Positions 52,663 to 61,917 of a stretch of 64,000 nt of DNA are shown piece after piece. Numbering within the stretch: position 1 is the stretch's first letter; each line of letters begins with the position of its first letter. Location of the stretch: positions 2,516,731-2,580,730 of the forward strand of contig NZ_CP026004.1 of NCBI RefSeq assembly GCF_003086895.1. Direction: 5' to 3'. The notes under the pieces are model-generated. The model did not search any database. It saw only the letters and a list, made by a program, of their open reading frames with translations, and was not told where the DNA came from. Origin of the DNA: Stenotrophomonas sp. ESTM1D_MKCIP4_1. GTDB lineage: Bacteria; Pseudomonadota; Gammaproteobacteria; Xanthomonadales; Xanthomonadaceae. Both the position numbers and the translations under genes were made by a program.

Positions 52663-54042
52663 CTACAGCACCTGCGGCCGGCACAGCAGACTGAAACCGG
52701 CGCCGCCCAGCCGCGACTCCCCCGCCGTCACACGGAACCCGTGAAGGCCTGCAATCGCGGCCACGATCGACAACCCCAGACCAAATCCCCCGCCCGCGCT
52801 GGCATCGGCACGATGGAAGCGCTGGAACACCAGGCTGCGCTCGGCCTCGGGAATGCCCGGCCCTGAATCCTCCACCACGATGCACGTCGCAGCGTCCTGC
52901 ACCCGCGCCGCCAGCCGCACCCGCCCGCCTTCCGGGGCGAAGCGGATCGCGTTGTCCAGCAGATTGCCGATCGCCTCGAACAGCAGGCCGCGATCACCGA
53001 TCACGCCGGGCAGGTCCGCTGCCAGTTCCAGCTCCAGCCACTGGCCCTTTTCCTCGGCCAACGGCGCATAGAACGCGTGGATCTCCTGCAGCAGCGCCTC
53101 CGGCGCCAAGGCCACGAAGCCCGAACGGCGCTGGTGGTCCTCCAGTTCGGAAATACGCAGCAGCGCGCGGAAACGCGCCATCAGGGTGTCGGTTTCATCC
53201 AGCACGTGCTCCAGCGCCAGCGCCTGCGGCTCGCCGTCACCCACCTGCTGGCGCATGCGGTACAGCTGCGCGCGCAGCCGGGTCAACGGCGTGCGCAGGT
53301 CATGGGCAATGTTGTCACACACCCCTTTGACCTCGGTCATCAGCTGCTCGATGCGATCAAGCATGGCGTTGACGATGGATGCCAGCATGTCCAGCTCGTC
53401 GCGGCGGTTGGACAGTGGCAGACGCTGGCCCAGATGGCCGGCGACGATCTGAGCGGTGGCCTGTTCAATGGCCTGGATGCGCCGCAGCGGCCGCCGCCGC
53501 AGCAGGTGCCAGCCCAGCAGGCCGGGTACCAGGGTCAGCGACACACCCCACAGCAGCGCATCGAGGATCAGGTGGTTCACTTCGTTCAAGGGCCCGCTGT
53601 AACGCACCAGCACCAGGATGCGGCCGTCGCGGGTAGGCATCGCCAGGCCGAAACCGCGCTTGCCCTTGGCATTCACATCGGTGATCGGCAGGCCCGAAAC
53701 CGGGTGCGCACTGCCATCCAGCGGCAGCTGGCTGGGCAGGGTTTTCATGACCCCGGCCAGTGGCTGCCCCTGCGGCGTGAACAGGCCGTACGCATCAATG
53801 CCGTGCAGGTCGTAGCGGCGGTTTTCGCGCAGGGCTTCGGTCAGTGCATCCCCACTGAAGTGCTCGAACAGATGCGCGCGCTGCAGCACCGCTGACTGCG
53901 CCAGCTCATCCAGATACAGCGACACCCGCCAGTACAACACGCCCAGCAACACGCACGACCAGGCCACGAACAGCACGCTGTACAGGCCCAGCAGGCGGCT
54001 GCTGGACGACCGCCAGCCGTCAGACAGTTTCGCTGAGGACAT
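52663..54042 (-). CDS. Sensor histidine kinase of the RND-linked two-component system
   Basis: Predicted 459 aa. Two membrane helices at about 15-40 (LLGLYSVLFVAWSCVLLGVL) and 160-180 (LLWGVSLTLVPGLLGWHLL) bracket a periplasmic sensor of about 120 residues; HAMP; phospho-His near 247 in NIAHDLRTPL; N box NLLDNAIRFAPEGG; G1 DSGPGIP; G2 GGFGLGLSIV. OmpR-type partner kinase. It overlaps the response regulator stop by about 23 nt and is followed by the repeat hub, then the RND operon on the same strand. Signal unknown. Confidence 0.93.
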   Translation of the reverse strand: MSSAKLSDGWRSSSSRLLGLYSVLFVAWSCVLLGVLYWRVSLYLDELAQSAVLQRAHLFEHFSGDALTEALRENRRYDLHGIDAYGLFTPQGQPLAGVMKTLPSQLPLDGSAHPVSGLPITDVNAKGKRGFGLAMPTRDGRILVLVRYSGPLNEVNHLILDALLWGVSLTLVPGLLGWHLLRRRPLRRIQAIEQATAQIVAGHLGQRLPLSNRRDELDMLASIVNAMLDRIEQLMTEVKGVCDNIAHDLRTPLTRLRAQLYRMRQQVGDGEPQALALEHVLDETDTLMARFRALLRISELEDHQRRSGFVALAPEALLQEIHAFYAPLAEEKGQWLELELAADLPGVIGDRGLLFEAIGNLLDNAIRFAPEGGRVRLAARVQDAATCIVVEDSGPGIPEAERSLVFQRFHRADASAGGGFGLGLSIVAAIAGLHGFRVTAGESRLGGAGFSLLCRPQVL

Positions 54043-54703
54043 AGCCACTGCCGCGCACGGTGCGGATGAGCGATGGCAGGTCGGCCTGGTCCAGTTTGCG
54101 CCGCAGGCGACCGATGTGGACGTCGATCAGGTTGGTGCCCGGATCGAAGTAATAGCCCCAGACTTCCTCGAACAGCATCATCCGGGTCAACACCTGCCCG
54201 GCGTTGCGCATCAGGTATTCCAGCAGTTTGAACTCGGTCGGCAGCAGGCTCAGGCTGCGCCCCCCGCGGTGGGCGGTGCGCGCCAGCAGGTCCAGCTGCA
54301 GGTCGCCGACGCGCAGCACGGTCTCGTGGCTGGCCGGCTGCTGGCGGCGGCGCAGCAGCACTTCCACCCGCGCGGCCATCTCGTCGGAGGCGAAGGGTTT
54401 GGTGAGGTAGTCATCGCCCCCCGCACGCAGGCCGCGCACGCGCTCGTCCACGTCCGACAGCGCGCTGAGCATCAGCACGGGGGTCTGCACGCCGATCCGG
54501 CGCAGGGTGGTGACGATGGCCAGGCCATCCAGCCCGGGCAGCATGCGGTCCAGCGTGATGGCGTCGTAGTCGCCACTGGCGGCGCGGACCAGGCCTTCGC
54601 GGCCGTCAGCCACCCAGTCCACCTGCAGGCCATGGTTGCCCAGCTCCGCCACGATTTCCTGGGCAGTGATGGCGTCGTCCTCGATGGTCAGTACGCGCGA
54701 CAT
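54020..54703 (-). CDS. OmpR/PhoB-family response regulator of the RND-linked system
   Basis: Predicted 227 aa. Receiver with Asp52 in AITLDRMLPG and KPF in YLTKPFASDEM; C-terminal winged helix (LSLLPTEFKLLEYLMRNAGQ, VWGYYFDPGTNLIDVHIGRL). ATG at 54703, first Met of the receiver fold, chosen over a longer reading that starts at 54769. The palindrome ATGAAACATGCTTCATG lies 58 bp upstream and is repeated before the RND operon, so autoregulation and control of the efflux genes are likely. Confidence 0.94.
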   Translation of the reverse strand: MSRVLTIEDDAITAQEIVAELGNHGLQVDWVADGREGLVRAASGDYDAITLDRMLPGLDGLAIVTTLRRIGVQTPVLMLSALSDVDERVRGLRAGGDDYLTKPFASDEMAARVEVLLRRRQQPASHETVLRVGDLQLDLLARTAHRGGRSLSLLPTEFKLLEYLMRNAGQVLTRMMLFEEVWGYYFDPGTNLIDVHIGRLRRKLDQADLPSLIRTVRGSGYVLSETV

Positions 54704-54760
54704 GGGCAGCGGTGAAGTCCAGACTTCGCCCATGCTCCCCAAAACCGGCGGTGCGGGCAA

Positions 54761-54777
54761 ATGAAACATGCTTCATG
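54761..54777. promoter_or_regulatory. Shared 17-bp palindrome upstream of the response regulator
   Basis: ATGAAACATGCTTCATG, 15 of 17 bases as at 51921-51937. Probable autoregulatory site of the OmpR-type regulator. Confidence 0.7.
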
Positions 54778-54799
54778 CGCGCACCCGGTACGCACCGGT

Positions 54800-56983
54800 T
54801 CAGCCCGGCTCGTTGTCCTCGCCAGGCAGTTCACCCAGCTCGCCCTGCACCTGCACGTTGTTGCGGCCCATGGCCTTGGCCCGGTAGCACTGGGCGTCGG
54901 CTGACGCCACTGCCTCGTCCACGGACATGCCTGCCTCCAGCGATGCGATGCCGATGCTGGCGCCAATGCGCAGCCGCGCCGTGTCCCAGGGAATCGACAG
55001 CGCCGACAGGGTCTGCAGCAGTTCGCGGCCGATGCGGGCAGCCCGGCGCGGTCCGCAGCCGGGCAGGATCACCGCGAACTCATCGCCGCCCAGCCGCGCC
55101 ACGATGTCCGAATCGCGCACGCCATGGCGCAGCACGCTGGCCACGGCCCACAGCACGGCATCGCCGGCCAGGTGGCCCCAGGTGTCATTGACCGGCTTGA
55201 AACGGTCCAGGTCGATGAACATCAGCGAGGCGGCCTGGCCGGTGCGCTCGACGCGGGTGATCGCCTGCTGCAGGTGCGCCTCGAAGCCGCGGCGGTTGCC
55301 CAGTTCGGTCAACGGATCGATCTCGGCCAGTTGCCGTGCCTCGCGCTGGCGGGCGCGCTGCTGGGTATCGTCGCGCAGCACCCAGACCGCCCCGCGCACA
55401 TGGCCCTCGTCGTCGCGCAGCCACGCGCGGGTCAGGTCCACCGGCACCGTGGCGGCGCCCATCCGCATCAGCAGATCGGCATGCAGGTCCACCGCGTTGC
55501 TGTCCGGATCCAGCAGCACGGCCACATCCAGCACCGAACCGGGGGCATACTCCGTGGTCAGCGACAGCACGTCCTGCACGTTGTGCCCGGCCAGGGTCAG
55601 CGCGCCGTCGCCGGCCAGCATGCGCACGGCGGCCGCATTGGCGTATTCGATACGCCCTGCCAGGGTCACGCTCAACACCAGGTCGGCCACCGCATCCAGC
55701 GTGATGCGACTGCGCTGTTCGCTCTCGTACAGCCGCTGCTCGCTGCTGCGCTGGGCGGTGATGTCCTGGATCTGCGACACGAAATGCAGTGGCTCGCCGC
55801 GCTCGTTGCGCACCAACGACACCGACAGCCGCGCCCAGATGATGTTGCCATCGCGGTCCAGGTAGCGCTTTTCCAGATGGTAGTAATTGCGCCGGCCGGC
55901 CAGCAGATCCTGCACAAGCGCCAGGTCGGCCTGCAGATCGGCCGGATGGGTCAGCCGCTGGAAATCGACCTGCAACAGCTCTTCGCGTGGATAGCCGAGG
56001 ATGCGGCACAAGGCATCGTTGACGTCCAGCCAGCGCCCTTCCAGCGAAACCAGGGCCATGCCCAGTGCCGCCGAAGTGAAGGCGCCGGCGAACTTTTCCG
56101 CCGCCAGACGTGCATCCGCGCGCGCCTGCTGCATCTCGGTGATATCAATGGCCATGCCGACGTAGCCGATGCGCTGGCCATCGGCACCGTCCATGCGGCT
56201 GATCGACAGGCGTACCTGGCGGCGTTGTCCATCCTTGCGCAGGAAGGTCCACTGCCGCGAGAACGTGCGGCCCTGGGCCTGCGCGGTCATGGCCTGGAAG
56301 ATCGTCGGCAGGCGGCCCTCGCCATCAACCAGCGGCGCCAGGAACACGGCAATCTCGTCAGGCTCATGGAAGATGCCCGGATCGACGCGGCCCACCACGT
56401 CGTCGGCCGAATAGCCCAACAGGCGTTCGGCGCCCGTGTTGAACAGGGTGATGGTGCCCTGCGGGTCGGTGGCAATCACCGCCACTTCGTCGGAGGCATC
56501 GACCAGGGCCTGCAGTCGCTGGCGCATCTCCGCCGCATCCTGCCGGGCCTGCTGCAGCTCGGTCACATCGTCGTGGGCGCCGGCCATCCACAGCGGGCGC
56601 CCCTGCCCGTCCCACTCGAACACACGGCCGCGATCATGGATCCAGATCCAGCGCCCGTCCTTGTGCCGCATGCGCAGCAGGCAGGCATAGTGATCGGTCT
56701 GCCCGCGGAAATGCGCCTCCAGCGCTGCGTCGGAACGGGCGAGGTCTTCGGGGTGGACCAGGGTGATGAAGGTCTGCTGGCACACCGGCTCCAGTTCGTC
56801 CTGGCGGTAGCCGACGATCTCCGCCCAGCGCGCGTTGATCCGCATCTGGCCGGTCTGCACGTTCCATTCCCAGGTCCCTGCGGCGGTGCCGTCGATGATC
56901 ATCGCCAGGCGGCGACGGTCCTCGGCCAGCTCCAGCAGCCGCTGCTCGACGCGACTGGATTCAGTGTTGCCGGGGCCGCCCAT
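54800..56983 (-). CDS. Diguanylate cyclase with four PAS domains
   Basis: Predicted 727 aa, no membrane segments. Four PAS/PAC units at about 22-150, 155-275, 290-410 and 415-535, such as TWEWNVQTGQMRINARWAEI with WIHDRGRVFEWDGQG, and MALVSLEGRWLDVNDALCRI. C-terminal GGDEF domain with intact GGDEF at about 631-635 and an RxxD product-inhibition site (RDSD) just before it. It should make c-di-GMP in response to intracellular cues. No EAL domain. ATG at 56983 with GGAGGGCTG upstream; an earlier in-frame start adds a basic stretch. Stands alone, upstream of the two-component system on the same strand. Confidence 0.92.
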   Translation of the reverse strand: MGGPGNTESSRVEQRLLELAEDRRRLAMIIDGTAAGTWEWNVQTGQMRINARWAEIVGYRQDELEPVCQQTFITLVHPEDLARSDAALEAHFRGQTDHYACLLRMRHKDGRWIWIHDRGRVFEWDGQGRPLWMAGAHDDVTELQQARQDAAEMRQRLQALVDASDEVAVIATDPQGTITLFNTGAERLLGYSADDVVGRVDPGIFHEPDEIAVFLAPLVDGEGRLPTIFQAMTAQAQGRTFSRQWTFLRKDGQRRQVRLSISRMDGADGQRIGYVGMAIDITEMQQARADARLAAEKFAGAFTSAALGMALVSLEGRWLDVNDALCRILGYPREELLQVDFQRLTHPADLQADLALVQDLLAGRRNYYHLEKRYLDRDGNIIWARLSVSLVRNERGEPLHFVSQIQDITAQRSSEQRLYESEQRSRITLDAVADLVLSVTLAGRIEYANAAAVRMLAGDGALTLAGHNVQDVLSLTTEYAPGSVLDVAVLLDPDSNAVDLHADLLMRMGAATVPVDLTRAWLRDDEGHVRGAVWVLRDDTQQRARQREARQLAEIDPLTELGNRRGFEAHLQQAITRVERTGQAASLMFIDLDRFKPVNDTWGHLAGDAVLWAVASVLRHGVRDSDIVARLGGDEFAVILPGCGPRRAARIGRELLQTLSALSIPWDTARLRIGASIGIASLEAGMSVDEAVASADAQCYRAKAMGRNNVQVQGELGELPGEDNEPG

Positions 56984-57189
56984 CAGCCCTCCGCGCCGTC
57001 CGCGCACGTGCACGCCGGCCGCAGCACACGGCTGCAACCGACATGGAAGCTGGCGGGAACGATTGGCGCCACGGCCCTCCCCGGCGACGACAGGGCCGCC
57101 CGGTGGCGCCCCCTAGGGCGCAAGTGTGCGCACTGTGGGGGAACCTCGACAAGTCCCCCCACCCGGCTGGTGCCAGGGAGGGGGCGTGC

Positions 57190-59583
57190 TCAACTGCGCT
57201 TGGCGCGGGCGAAGGCCTCGGCCAGTGCGTTGTTGGCGGGCGGCGCCGACGCTGCCGGACGCCCCCCCTGCCCCTGCCCGCGGGCTTGACCCCGGCCCTG
57301 GCCGCCCGCGTCGCGGCGCGGCCCCGGTCCAGCGTTCGGGCCCCGCTCCTCGCGCGGTCCGGGCCGGCTGGTGGCCTGGCCGGGCGTGTCGTCCAGGCGC
57401 CGGGTCAGGGCAATGCGCTTGCGCGGCACGTCCACCTCCAGCACCTTCACTTTGACAATGTCGCCCGCCTTGACCACATCACGCGGGTCCTTGACGAAGG
57501 TATCGGACAGCGCCGAGATATGGATGAGCCCGTCCTGGTGCACGCCGATATCGACGAACGCACCGAACGCGGCCACGTTGCTGACCACGCCTTCCAGCAC
57601 CATGCCTTCGCGCAGATCCTTGATGTCCTCCACGCCCTCGGCGAAACGGGCGGCCTTGAACTCCGGACGCGGATCGCGCCCCGGCTTTTCCAGTTCCTTG
57701 AGGATGTCGCGCACGGTCGGCACACCGAAGGTCTCATCGGTGAACTGCTCGGCCTTCAGGCCACGCAGGAAGGTGCCGTCGCCGATGAGCGCCTTGATCG
57801 GGCGCGCGGTGCTGGCCACGATGCGCTCCACCACCGGATAGGCTTCAGGGTGCACGGCGGAGGCATCCAGCGGCTGGTCGCCATCGGCGATGCGCAGGAA
57901 GCCGGCACACTGCTCGAAGGTCTTTTCGCCCAGGCGCGCAACTTTCAGCAGGTCCTTGCGGCGCTTGAACGGGCCGTTGTCATCGCGGTGGCGCACGATG
58001 TTCTCGGCCACCGTGGACGACAGGCCGGACACCCGCGACAGCAGCGCGGCCGAGGCGGTGTTGACGTACACGCCGACGGCGTTGACGCAGTCTTCCACGC
58101 GCGCATCCAGCGCGCGCGCCAGGCGGTACTGGTCAACGTCATGCTGGTACTGGCCGACGCCGATCGCCTTGGGTTCGATCTTCACCAGCTCGGCCAGCGG
58201 GTCCTGCAGGCGCCGCGCAATCGACACCGCACCACGCAGCGACACATCCAGGCCCGGGAACTCTTTGGCCGCGAACTCCGACGCCGAGTACACCGATGCA
58301 CCGGCTTCACTGACCACCACCTTCTGCAGCTTCGGATTGCCCGTCGCCTTGATCGCCTCGCCGGCCAGCTTGTCGGTCTCGCGGCTGGCGGTACCGTTGC
58401 CGATCGCGATCAGTTCCACGTTGTGCTTGGCGCACAGCTGCCGGATCGTCTGCAGTGATTGATCCCACTGCCGGCGCGGTTCGTGCGGGTAGATGGTGTC
58501 GGTGGCTACCAGCTTGCCGGTGGCGTCGACCACCGCGATCTTGCAGCCGGTGCGGATGCCCGGGTCGAGGCCCAGAACGGTTTTCGGGCCGGCCGGCGCC
58601 GCCAGCAGCAGATCCTTGAGGTTGTCACCGAAAACAGCGATGGCATCCGCCTCGGCCTTTTCGCGGGCCTGGTTGAACAGGTCCAGCAGCAGGTGCGTGT
58701 GCAGCTTGGCCCGCCAGGTGAGCCGGCAGGCATCGAGCAGCCAACGATCAGCCGCTCGCCCCTGGTCGGCGATGCCGGCCTTGCGGGCCACACGCCCTTC
58801 GGCGTACTGGTGGCCGGCCTCGGCATCGGTGCCGGGATCCAGCTCCAGGAACAGGATTTCTTCGCGGCGCGCGCGGAACAGCGCCAACAGGCGGTGCGAG
58901 GGAATCTTCGCCAGCGACTCGGCGTGCTCGAAATAGTCGCGGTACTTGGCGCCGTCGTTTTCCTTGCCCTCAGCCACGCGGGCCCGGATCACCCCGGTCT
59001 CGCCCAGCCAGGTACGCAGTTCACCCACCAGCGCGGCATCTTCGCCCCAGCGCTCCATCAGGATCGCGCGCGCACCCTCCAGTGCCGCCTTGGGATCGGC
59101 CACGCCCTTGTCGGCGTCGACGAAGGTGGCGGCGAACACCTGCGGGTCCTGCGTGGGGTCAGCCAGCAGGCCATCGGCCAGCGGCTCCACGCCTGCCTCG
59201 CGGGCAATCTGCGCGCGGGTGCGGCGCTTGGGCTTGTACGGCAGGTACAGATCTTCCAGACGGCTCTTGGTGTCGGCGGCCAGGATGTCATTGCGCAGGG
59301 CATCGCTCAGCTTGCCCTGCTCGCCGATGCTGGCCAGCACGGCGGCGCGGCGGTCTTCCAGCTCGCGCAGGTAGGTCAGGCGGGTTTCCAGGTTGCGCAA
59401 CTGGGTGTCGTCCAAGCCGCCGGTCACTTCCTTGCGGTAGCGGGCAATGAACGGAACGCTGGCCCCTTCATCGAGCAGGCCGACGGCGGCACGCACCTGG
59501 GCGGGCTGGGCACCGATCTCTTCGGCGATGGTCTGGGCGATCTGCTGGGCGAGCGCGCTCTGGGCGTTCTTGGCGTCGTGCAT
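57190..59583 (-). CDS. tex: Transcription accessory protein Tex
   Basis: Predicted 797 aa. N-terminal Tex domain ([40 protein letters not shown]), YqgF-like RNase H fold ([20 protein letters not shown]), HhH region ([20 protein letters not shown]) and an S1 RNA-binding domain ([20 protein letters not shown]). The C-terminus adds a Gly/Arg/Pro-rich tail of about 60 residues, longer than in E. coli YhgF. Tex binds nucleic acid and affects transcription and toxin gene expression. The ATG at 59583 opens the Tex domain; the open frame continues 80 codons upstream without homology. Confidence 0.95.
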   Translation of the reverse strand: MHDAKNAQSALAQQIAQTIAEEIGAQPAQVRAAVGLLDEGASVPFIARYRKEVTGGLDDTQLRNLETRLTYLRELEDRRAAVLASIGEQGKLSDALRNDILAADTKSRLEDLYLPYKPKRRTRAQIAREAGVEPLADGLLADPTQDPQVFAATFVDADKGVADPKAALEGARAILMERWGEDAALVGELRTWLGETGVIRARVAEGKENDGAKYRDYFEHAESLAKIPSHRLLALFRARREEILFLELDPGTDAEAGHQYAEGRVARKAGIADQGRAADRWLLDACRLTWRAKLHTHLLLDLFNQAREKAEADAIAVFGDNLKDLLLAAPAGPKTVLGLDPGIRTGCKIAVVDATGKLVATDTIYPHEPRRQWDQSLQTIRQLCAKHNVELIAIGNGTASRETDKLAGEAIKATGNPKLQKVVVSEAGASVYSASEFAAKEFPGLDVSLRGAVSIARRLQDPLAELVKIEPKAIGVGQYQHDVDQYRLARALDARVEDCVNAVGVYVNTASAALLSRVSGLSSTVAENIVRHRDDNGPFKRRKDLLKVARLGEKTFEQCAGFLRIADGDQPLDASAVHPEAYPVVERIVASTARPIKALIGDGTFLRGLKAEQFTDETFGVPTVRDILKELEKPGRDPRPEFKAARFAEGVEDIKDLREGMVLEGVVSNVAAFGAFVDIGVHQDGLIHISALSDTFVKDPRDVVKAGDIVKVKVLEVDVPRKRIALTRRLDDTPGQATSRPGPREERGPNAGPGPRRDAGGQGRGQARGQGQGGRPAASAPPANNALAEAFARAKRS

Positions 59584-59770
59584 TGCTTCAGGTCTGGGCC
59601 GCATTACGGGAAGGCCCCATTCTGGCAACCCGCGGGCGAACCGGACAAGGCGTTGACACCGGGCGGGGTTCAGCATCTGCGGCCGGTCTGGACGCCGGCA
59701 TCCTGGCGGGGGGGCTGGGATGCCGGCGCGGGCGCGCGATGGTGGGCGCGCCCTGCCGCGTGTTACGGGG

Positions 59771-59986
59771 TCAACGGTAGTGGCGGGCGGCGCGCTGCAT
59801 GACGATGTCGTCACGCATGCCCTCAAGCGCCATCAACCGGACCTTGCCGACGCCCTGCAGTTCCATGAACCGCTCGGTGTAAAACTCCGGCCCCAGCGCG
59901 GTGTCGGCGCGCGATTTGCTGAAGCCGTAGGGCACCACGCCCTTCTCGCCATCCTTGCTACCACCGACATAAAGAACGATTGCCAT
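59771..59986 (-). CDS. Small conserved-looking hypothetical protein
   Basis: Predicted 71 aa, not recognised. Sequence [20 protein letters not shown] then [20 protein letters not shown]; no signal or membrane segment, mixed charge. A strong Shine-Dalgarno GGAGGAAG 8 nt before the ATG and a non-Arg-rich composition, unusual for random frames in such GC-rich DNA, support it. It is monocistronic between tex and the repeat-rich region. The [10 protein letters not shown] start looks like a nucleotide- or partner-binding strand-loop, but this is a guess. Confidence 0.6.
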   Translation of the reverse strand: MAIVLYVGGSKDGEKGVVPYGFSKSRADTALGPEFYTERFMELQGVGKVRLMALEGMRDDIVMQRAARHYR

Positions 59987-60258
59987 GTGATGTCTTCCTC
60001 CAAATTGCTACTGCGTACTGCACACGATGAGCGGTACTTGCGAGCTCATCGGGATAGAGCTTACCGCGAACAAGCTGACTGGAACGTCACGAAGGCTAAT
60101 GACGATCGGTTGCATGCAGATGACCGCCCGATCACGTCAGGATGCTTACGGATCTTTAACTTTCGGATAGTGAATGGGGGTTTCCAGCCAACGGCGCAGC
60201 CCCTCGTGGGTGGTGGGGTGGGTCGACTGGCAGTCGACTGGCATTGCGAGCTGGGCCG

Positions 60259-60352
60259 GGCGGGGTGGATTCGCGGGACACGCCGTAAACCCATCCATGG
60301 GGGCTCGATGGCGCCATCCATGGCGCCAACGGTCCCGCGAACCCACCCCGCC
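60259..60352 (+). repeat. Long palindromic element, copy 4 (forward)
   Basis: 94 nt. Outer stem GGCGGGGTGGATTCGCGGGA / TCCCGCGAACCCACCCCGCC, inner hairpins CCC-ATCCAT-GGG and TGGCGCC-ATCCAT-GGCGCCA. Both inner stems keep pairing although the first has changed from TAC/GTA to CCC/GGG. Confidence 0.85.
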
Positions 60353-60382
60353 CGTCCCCTGACGGTTCCCGGGTGCCTCCAC

Positions 60383-60596
60383 CCACGGAAAAGAAAAAAG
60401 AAGATCAAAAGCAGAGCAGCCTCCCCGGCCGCTTGATTGCTTCCTGTAGAGCCGAAGGCAGCGGCAGGAGCCGCTGCCAACGTCGCGCGTGGCGACGGCC
60501 CGAAGGGTGCCGGTCAGGACGACCGGCATAGCCATGCTCGGCTGCGAGCAAGCGCAGCGCGCGACCCGCTTCTCCTCTTCTTTTTCTTTTCCGTGG
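60383..60596. repeat. 20-bp inverted repeat between elements 4 and 5
   Basis: Left arm at 60383-60403 (CCACGGAAAAGAAAAA...) and right arm at 60577-60596 (CTTCTTTTTCTTTTCCGTGG) are complementary apart from one extra A. The purine-rich arms enclose 173 bp with no gene, including a SMAG-like GTAGAGCCGAAGGCAGCGGC. Confidence 0.8.
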
Positions 60597-60621
60597 CTGG
60601 ACGCCGCAGGAACGTGTCCGA

Positions 60622-60725
60622 GGCCGGGTAGGTGGGTTGCGCAGGGGCGTGAGCCGCATGGATGCGGCGACCGAGCTTACAGGGACGTACTTGCAGCGTC
60701 CCCTGCGCAATCCACCTGCCCGGCC
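60622..60725 (-). repeat. Long palindromic element, copy 5 (inverted)
   Basis: 104 nt. Outer stem GGGTTGCGCAGGGG / CCCCTGCGCAATCC between arms GGCCGGGTAGGTGG and CCACCTGCCCGGCC. Inner hairpins GCCGCAT-type and TAC-type appear in reverse order compared with copies 1, 2 and 4. Confidence 0.85.
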
Positions 60726-60781
60726 AGCCCCCCATGAATCACCGCGCCCCAGCCACGAGGGGCTGCGCCGTTGGCTGGAAA

Positions 60782-61234
60782 CTACGGCCACCAGCCGTGC
60801 CCGAAGCGGGCGTAATGATCCGCGGCCCGCTCGAACGGATTGCGCGCACTGACGCCCCCGCACAGCAGATACACCGGCAGGTACAACGGACCCAGCACCA
60901 GATACTGGTAGACGTGCGCACGCTCATGGTCATCAAGCCGGATCAGCGGCTCCACGCCCCACCCCGCCTGGTGTGCATAGGTCCGGCAGGACATGCCCAG
61001 GTCGTGCCCGGTATGCAGGATCACGTTGCCCAGGGTGATCGCCCCTCCCGGCCCCCAGGGCCAGTGGTCGAAGATGAGCGCGTAGTCGCGCCCGCTCCAG
61101 CGCAGCTTCGCCCCGCCTGCCAGGCCCGCCAGGCCGCCGATCAGGCCGAGCAATGTATTGGGCAGCGTCCAGGCGGCGCCCAGCACCTGCAGTGCGCGCA
61201 ACCAGAGGGGCCAGGGCCGGTCGGCGGTGTTCAA
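60782..61234 (-). CDS. Membrane protein with HERAH motif, coupled to the PspC-domain gene
   Basis: Predicted 150 aa, family uncertain. One or two hydrophobic segments (LQVLGAAWTLPNTLLGLIGG, YQYLVLGPLYLPVYLLCGG). Between them RLDDHERAHVYQYLVLGP contains HExxH, a zinc ligand pattern, followed by a C-terminal DHYARFGHGWWP. It could be a metal-binding membrane protein; protease activity is not shown. The TTG start at 61234 overlaps the TGA of the PspC gene (TTGA), so translation is probably coupled. No better start was found. Confidence 0.7.
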   Translation of the reverse strand: MNTADRPWPLWLRALQVLGAAWTLPNTLLGLIGGLAGLAGGAKLRWSGRDYALIFDHWPWGPGGAITLGNVILHTGHDLGMSCRTYAHQAGWGVEPLIRLDDHERAHVYQYLVLGPLYLPVYLLCGGVSARNPFERAADHYARFGHGWWP

Positions 61235-61434
61235 TCGGCCTCGTTGGGGATCAGCAGCCAGAGGATCAGGTACACCAGGATGCCGGGGAAGGCGGCCGAG
61301 CCGATCGACACCAGTACGAACACGATCCGCACCAGCGTGGGATTCCAGCCGAAGCGGTGGGCGATGCCGCCCATCACGCCGGCGATCATGCGGTCGTTCA
61401 ACGAACGCGACAGCGTGCGTGGCGCGGTGTTCAT
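61231..61434 (-). CDS. PspC-domain small membrane protein
   Basis: Predicted 67 aa. PspC domain (PF04024): LSRSLNDRMIAGVMGGIAHR, then a membrane helix (IVFVLVSIGSAAFPGILVYLILWLLI) ending in PNEAD. In phage-shock systems PspC is an inner membrane sensor and partner of PspA/PspB; no pspA or pspB is nearby, so it may be a stand-alone stress protein. GGAGG-type site (AGGAGGTGCC) precedes the ATG. Overlaps the next gene by 4 nt. Confidence 0.92.
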   Translation of the reverse strand: MNTAPRTLSRSLNDRMIAGVMGGIAHRFGWNPTLVRIVFVLVSIGSAAFPGILVYLILWLLIPNEAD

Positions 61435-61466
61435 GGTGGCACCTCCTGGGTTGGGGGCAAGACGAA

Positions 61467-61487
61467 GTCGAGCGAGCTCGACTCTAC
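61467..61487 (-). repeat. Single SMAG repeat
   Basis: GTCGAGCGAGCTCGACTCTAC between the PspC gene and the DUF5329 gene. Confidence 0.85.
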
Positions 61488-61500
61488 ACCGGGGCTGTGT

Positions 61501-61869
61501 CTACGGCGTGCGTTGGCGCAGGGCCTGCAGGCGGGCGCCGAACCAGGCGGCCGAGGACTGCTCTGCCTGCCCGGGGCACTGGATGCGGTAGGGCTTGCCG
61601 CTCATGCTGCTCTGGCTGGCCGCACGCTCGATGAACTGCTCGGCACTGTCCACCTTGTTCTTCCGCAGCAGGTAGTCGTACTTGCGCTGCAGGTGCGCAC
61701 GCGCCTCGGCCGCGTCATGCCAGCTGCCATTACGCTGGAACCGGCACTGTGAGCCGTCGAGACTGCCGATCAGCTGGGCGATCTCGCGCTGGGCCTGGGC
61801 GCCCGGGGCGGCCTCGGCCAGCGGCGCGGCCAGCAGGGTGGCAAGGATCAGGAGATGTCGTGAAGTCAT
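61501..61869 (-). CDS. DUF5329-family exported protein
   Basis: Predicted 122 aa. Signal peptide MTSRHLLILATLLAAPLAEA. The mature part matches the DUF5329 pattern: IAQLIGSLDGSQCRFQRNGS, RAHLQRKYDYLLRKNKV, FIERAASQSSMSGKPYRIQC and AAWFGARL. The two Cys may form a disulfide. Function of the family is unknown. Start at MTSRHLLIL as first signal-peptide residue. Located between SMAG repeats, downstream of phaC on the same strand. Confidence 0.88.
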   Translation of the reverse strand: MTSRHLLILATLLAAPLAEAAPGAQAQREIAQLIGSLDGSQCRFQRNGSWHDAAEARAHLQRKYDYLLRKNKVDSAEQFIERAASQSSMSGKPYRIQCPGQAEQSSAAWFGARLQALRQRTP

Positions 61870-61896
61870 CAGAGTCTCCAGTGAGTCGACGTGGCG

Positions 61897-61917
61897 GTCG
61901 AGCAAGCTCGACTCTAC
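61897..61917 (-). repeat. Single SMAG, providing the phaC stop codon
   Basis: GTCGAGCAAGCTCGACTCTAC. The TAG of the reverse strand GTAG is the phaC stop (61914-61916). Confidence 0.88.

Noticed and set aside
60140..60540. Short frames across elements 4 and 5 as possible genes
   Set aside because: They run through the palindromes in several frames on both strands, lack ribosome sites and are not consistent with a conserved protein.
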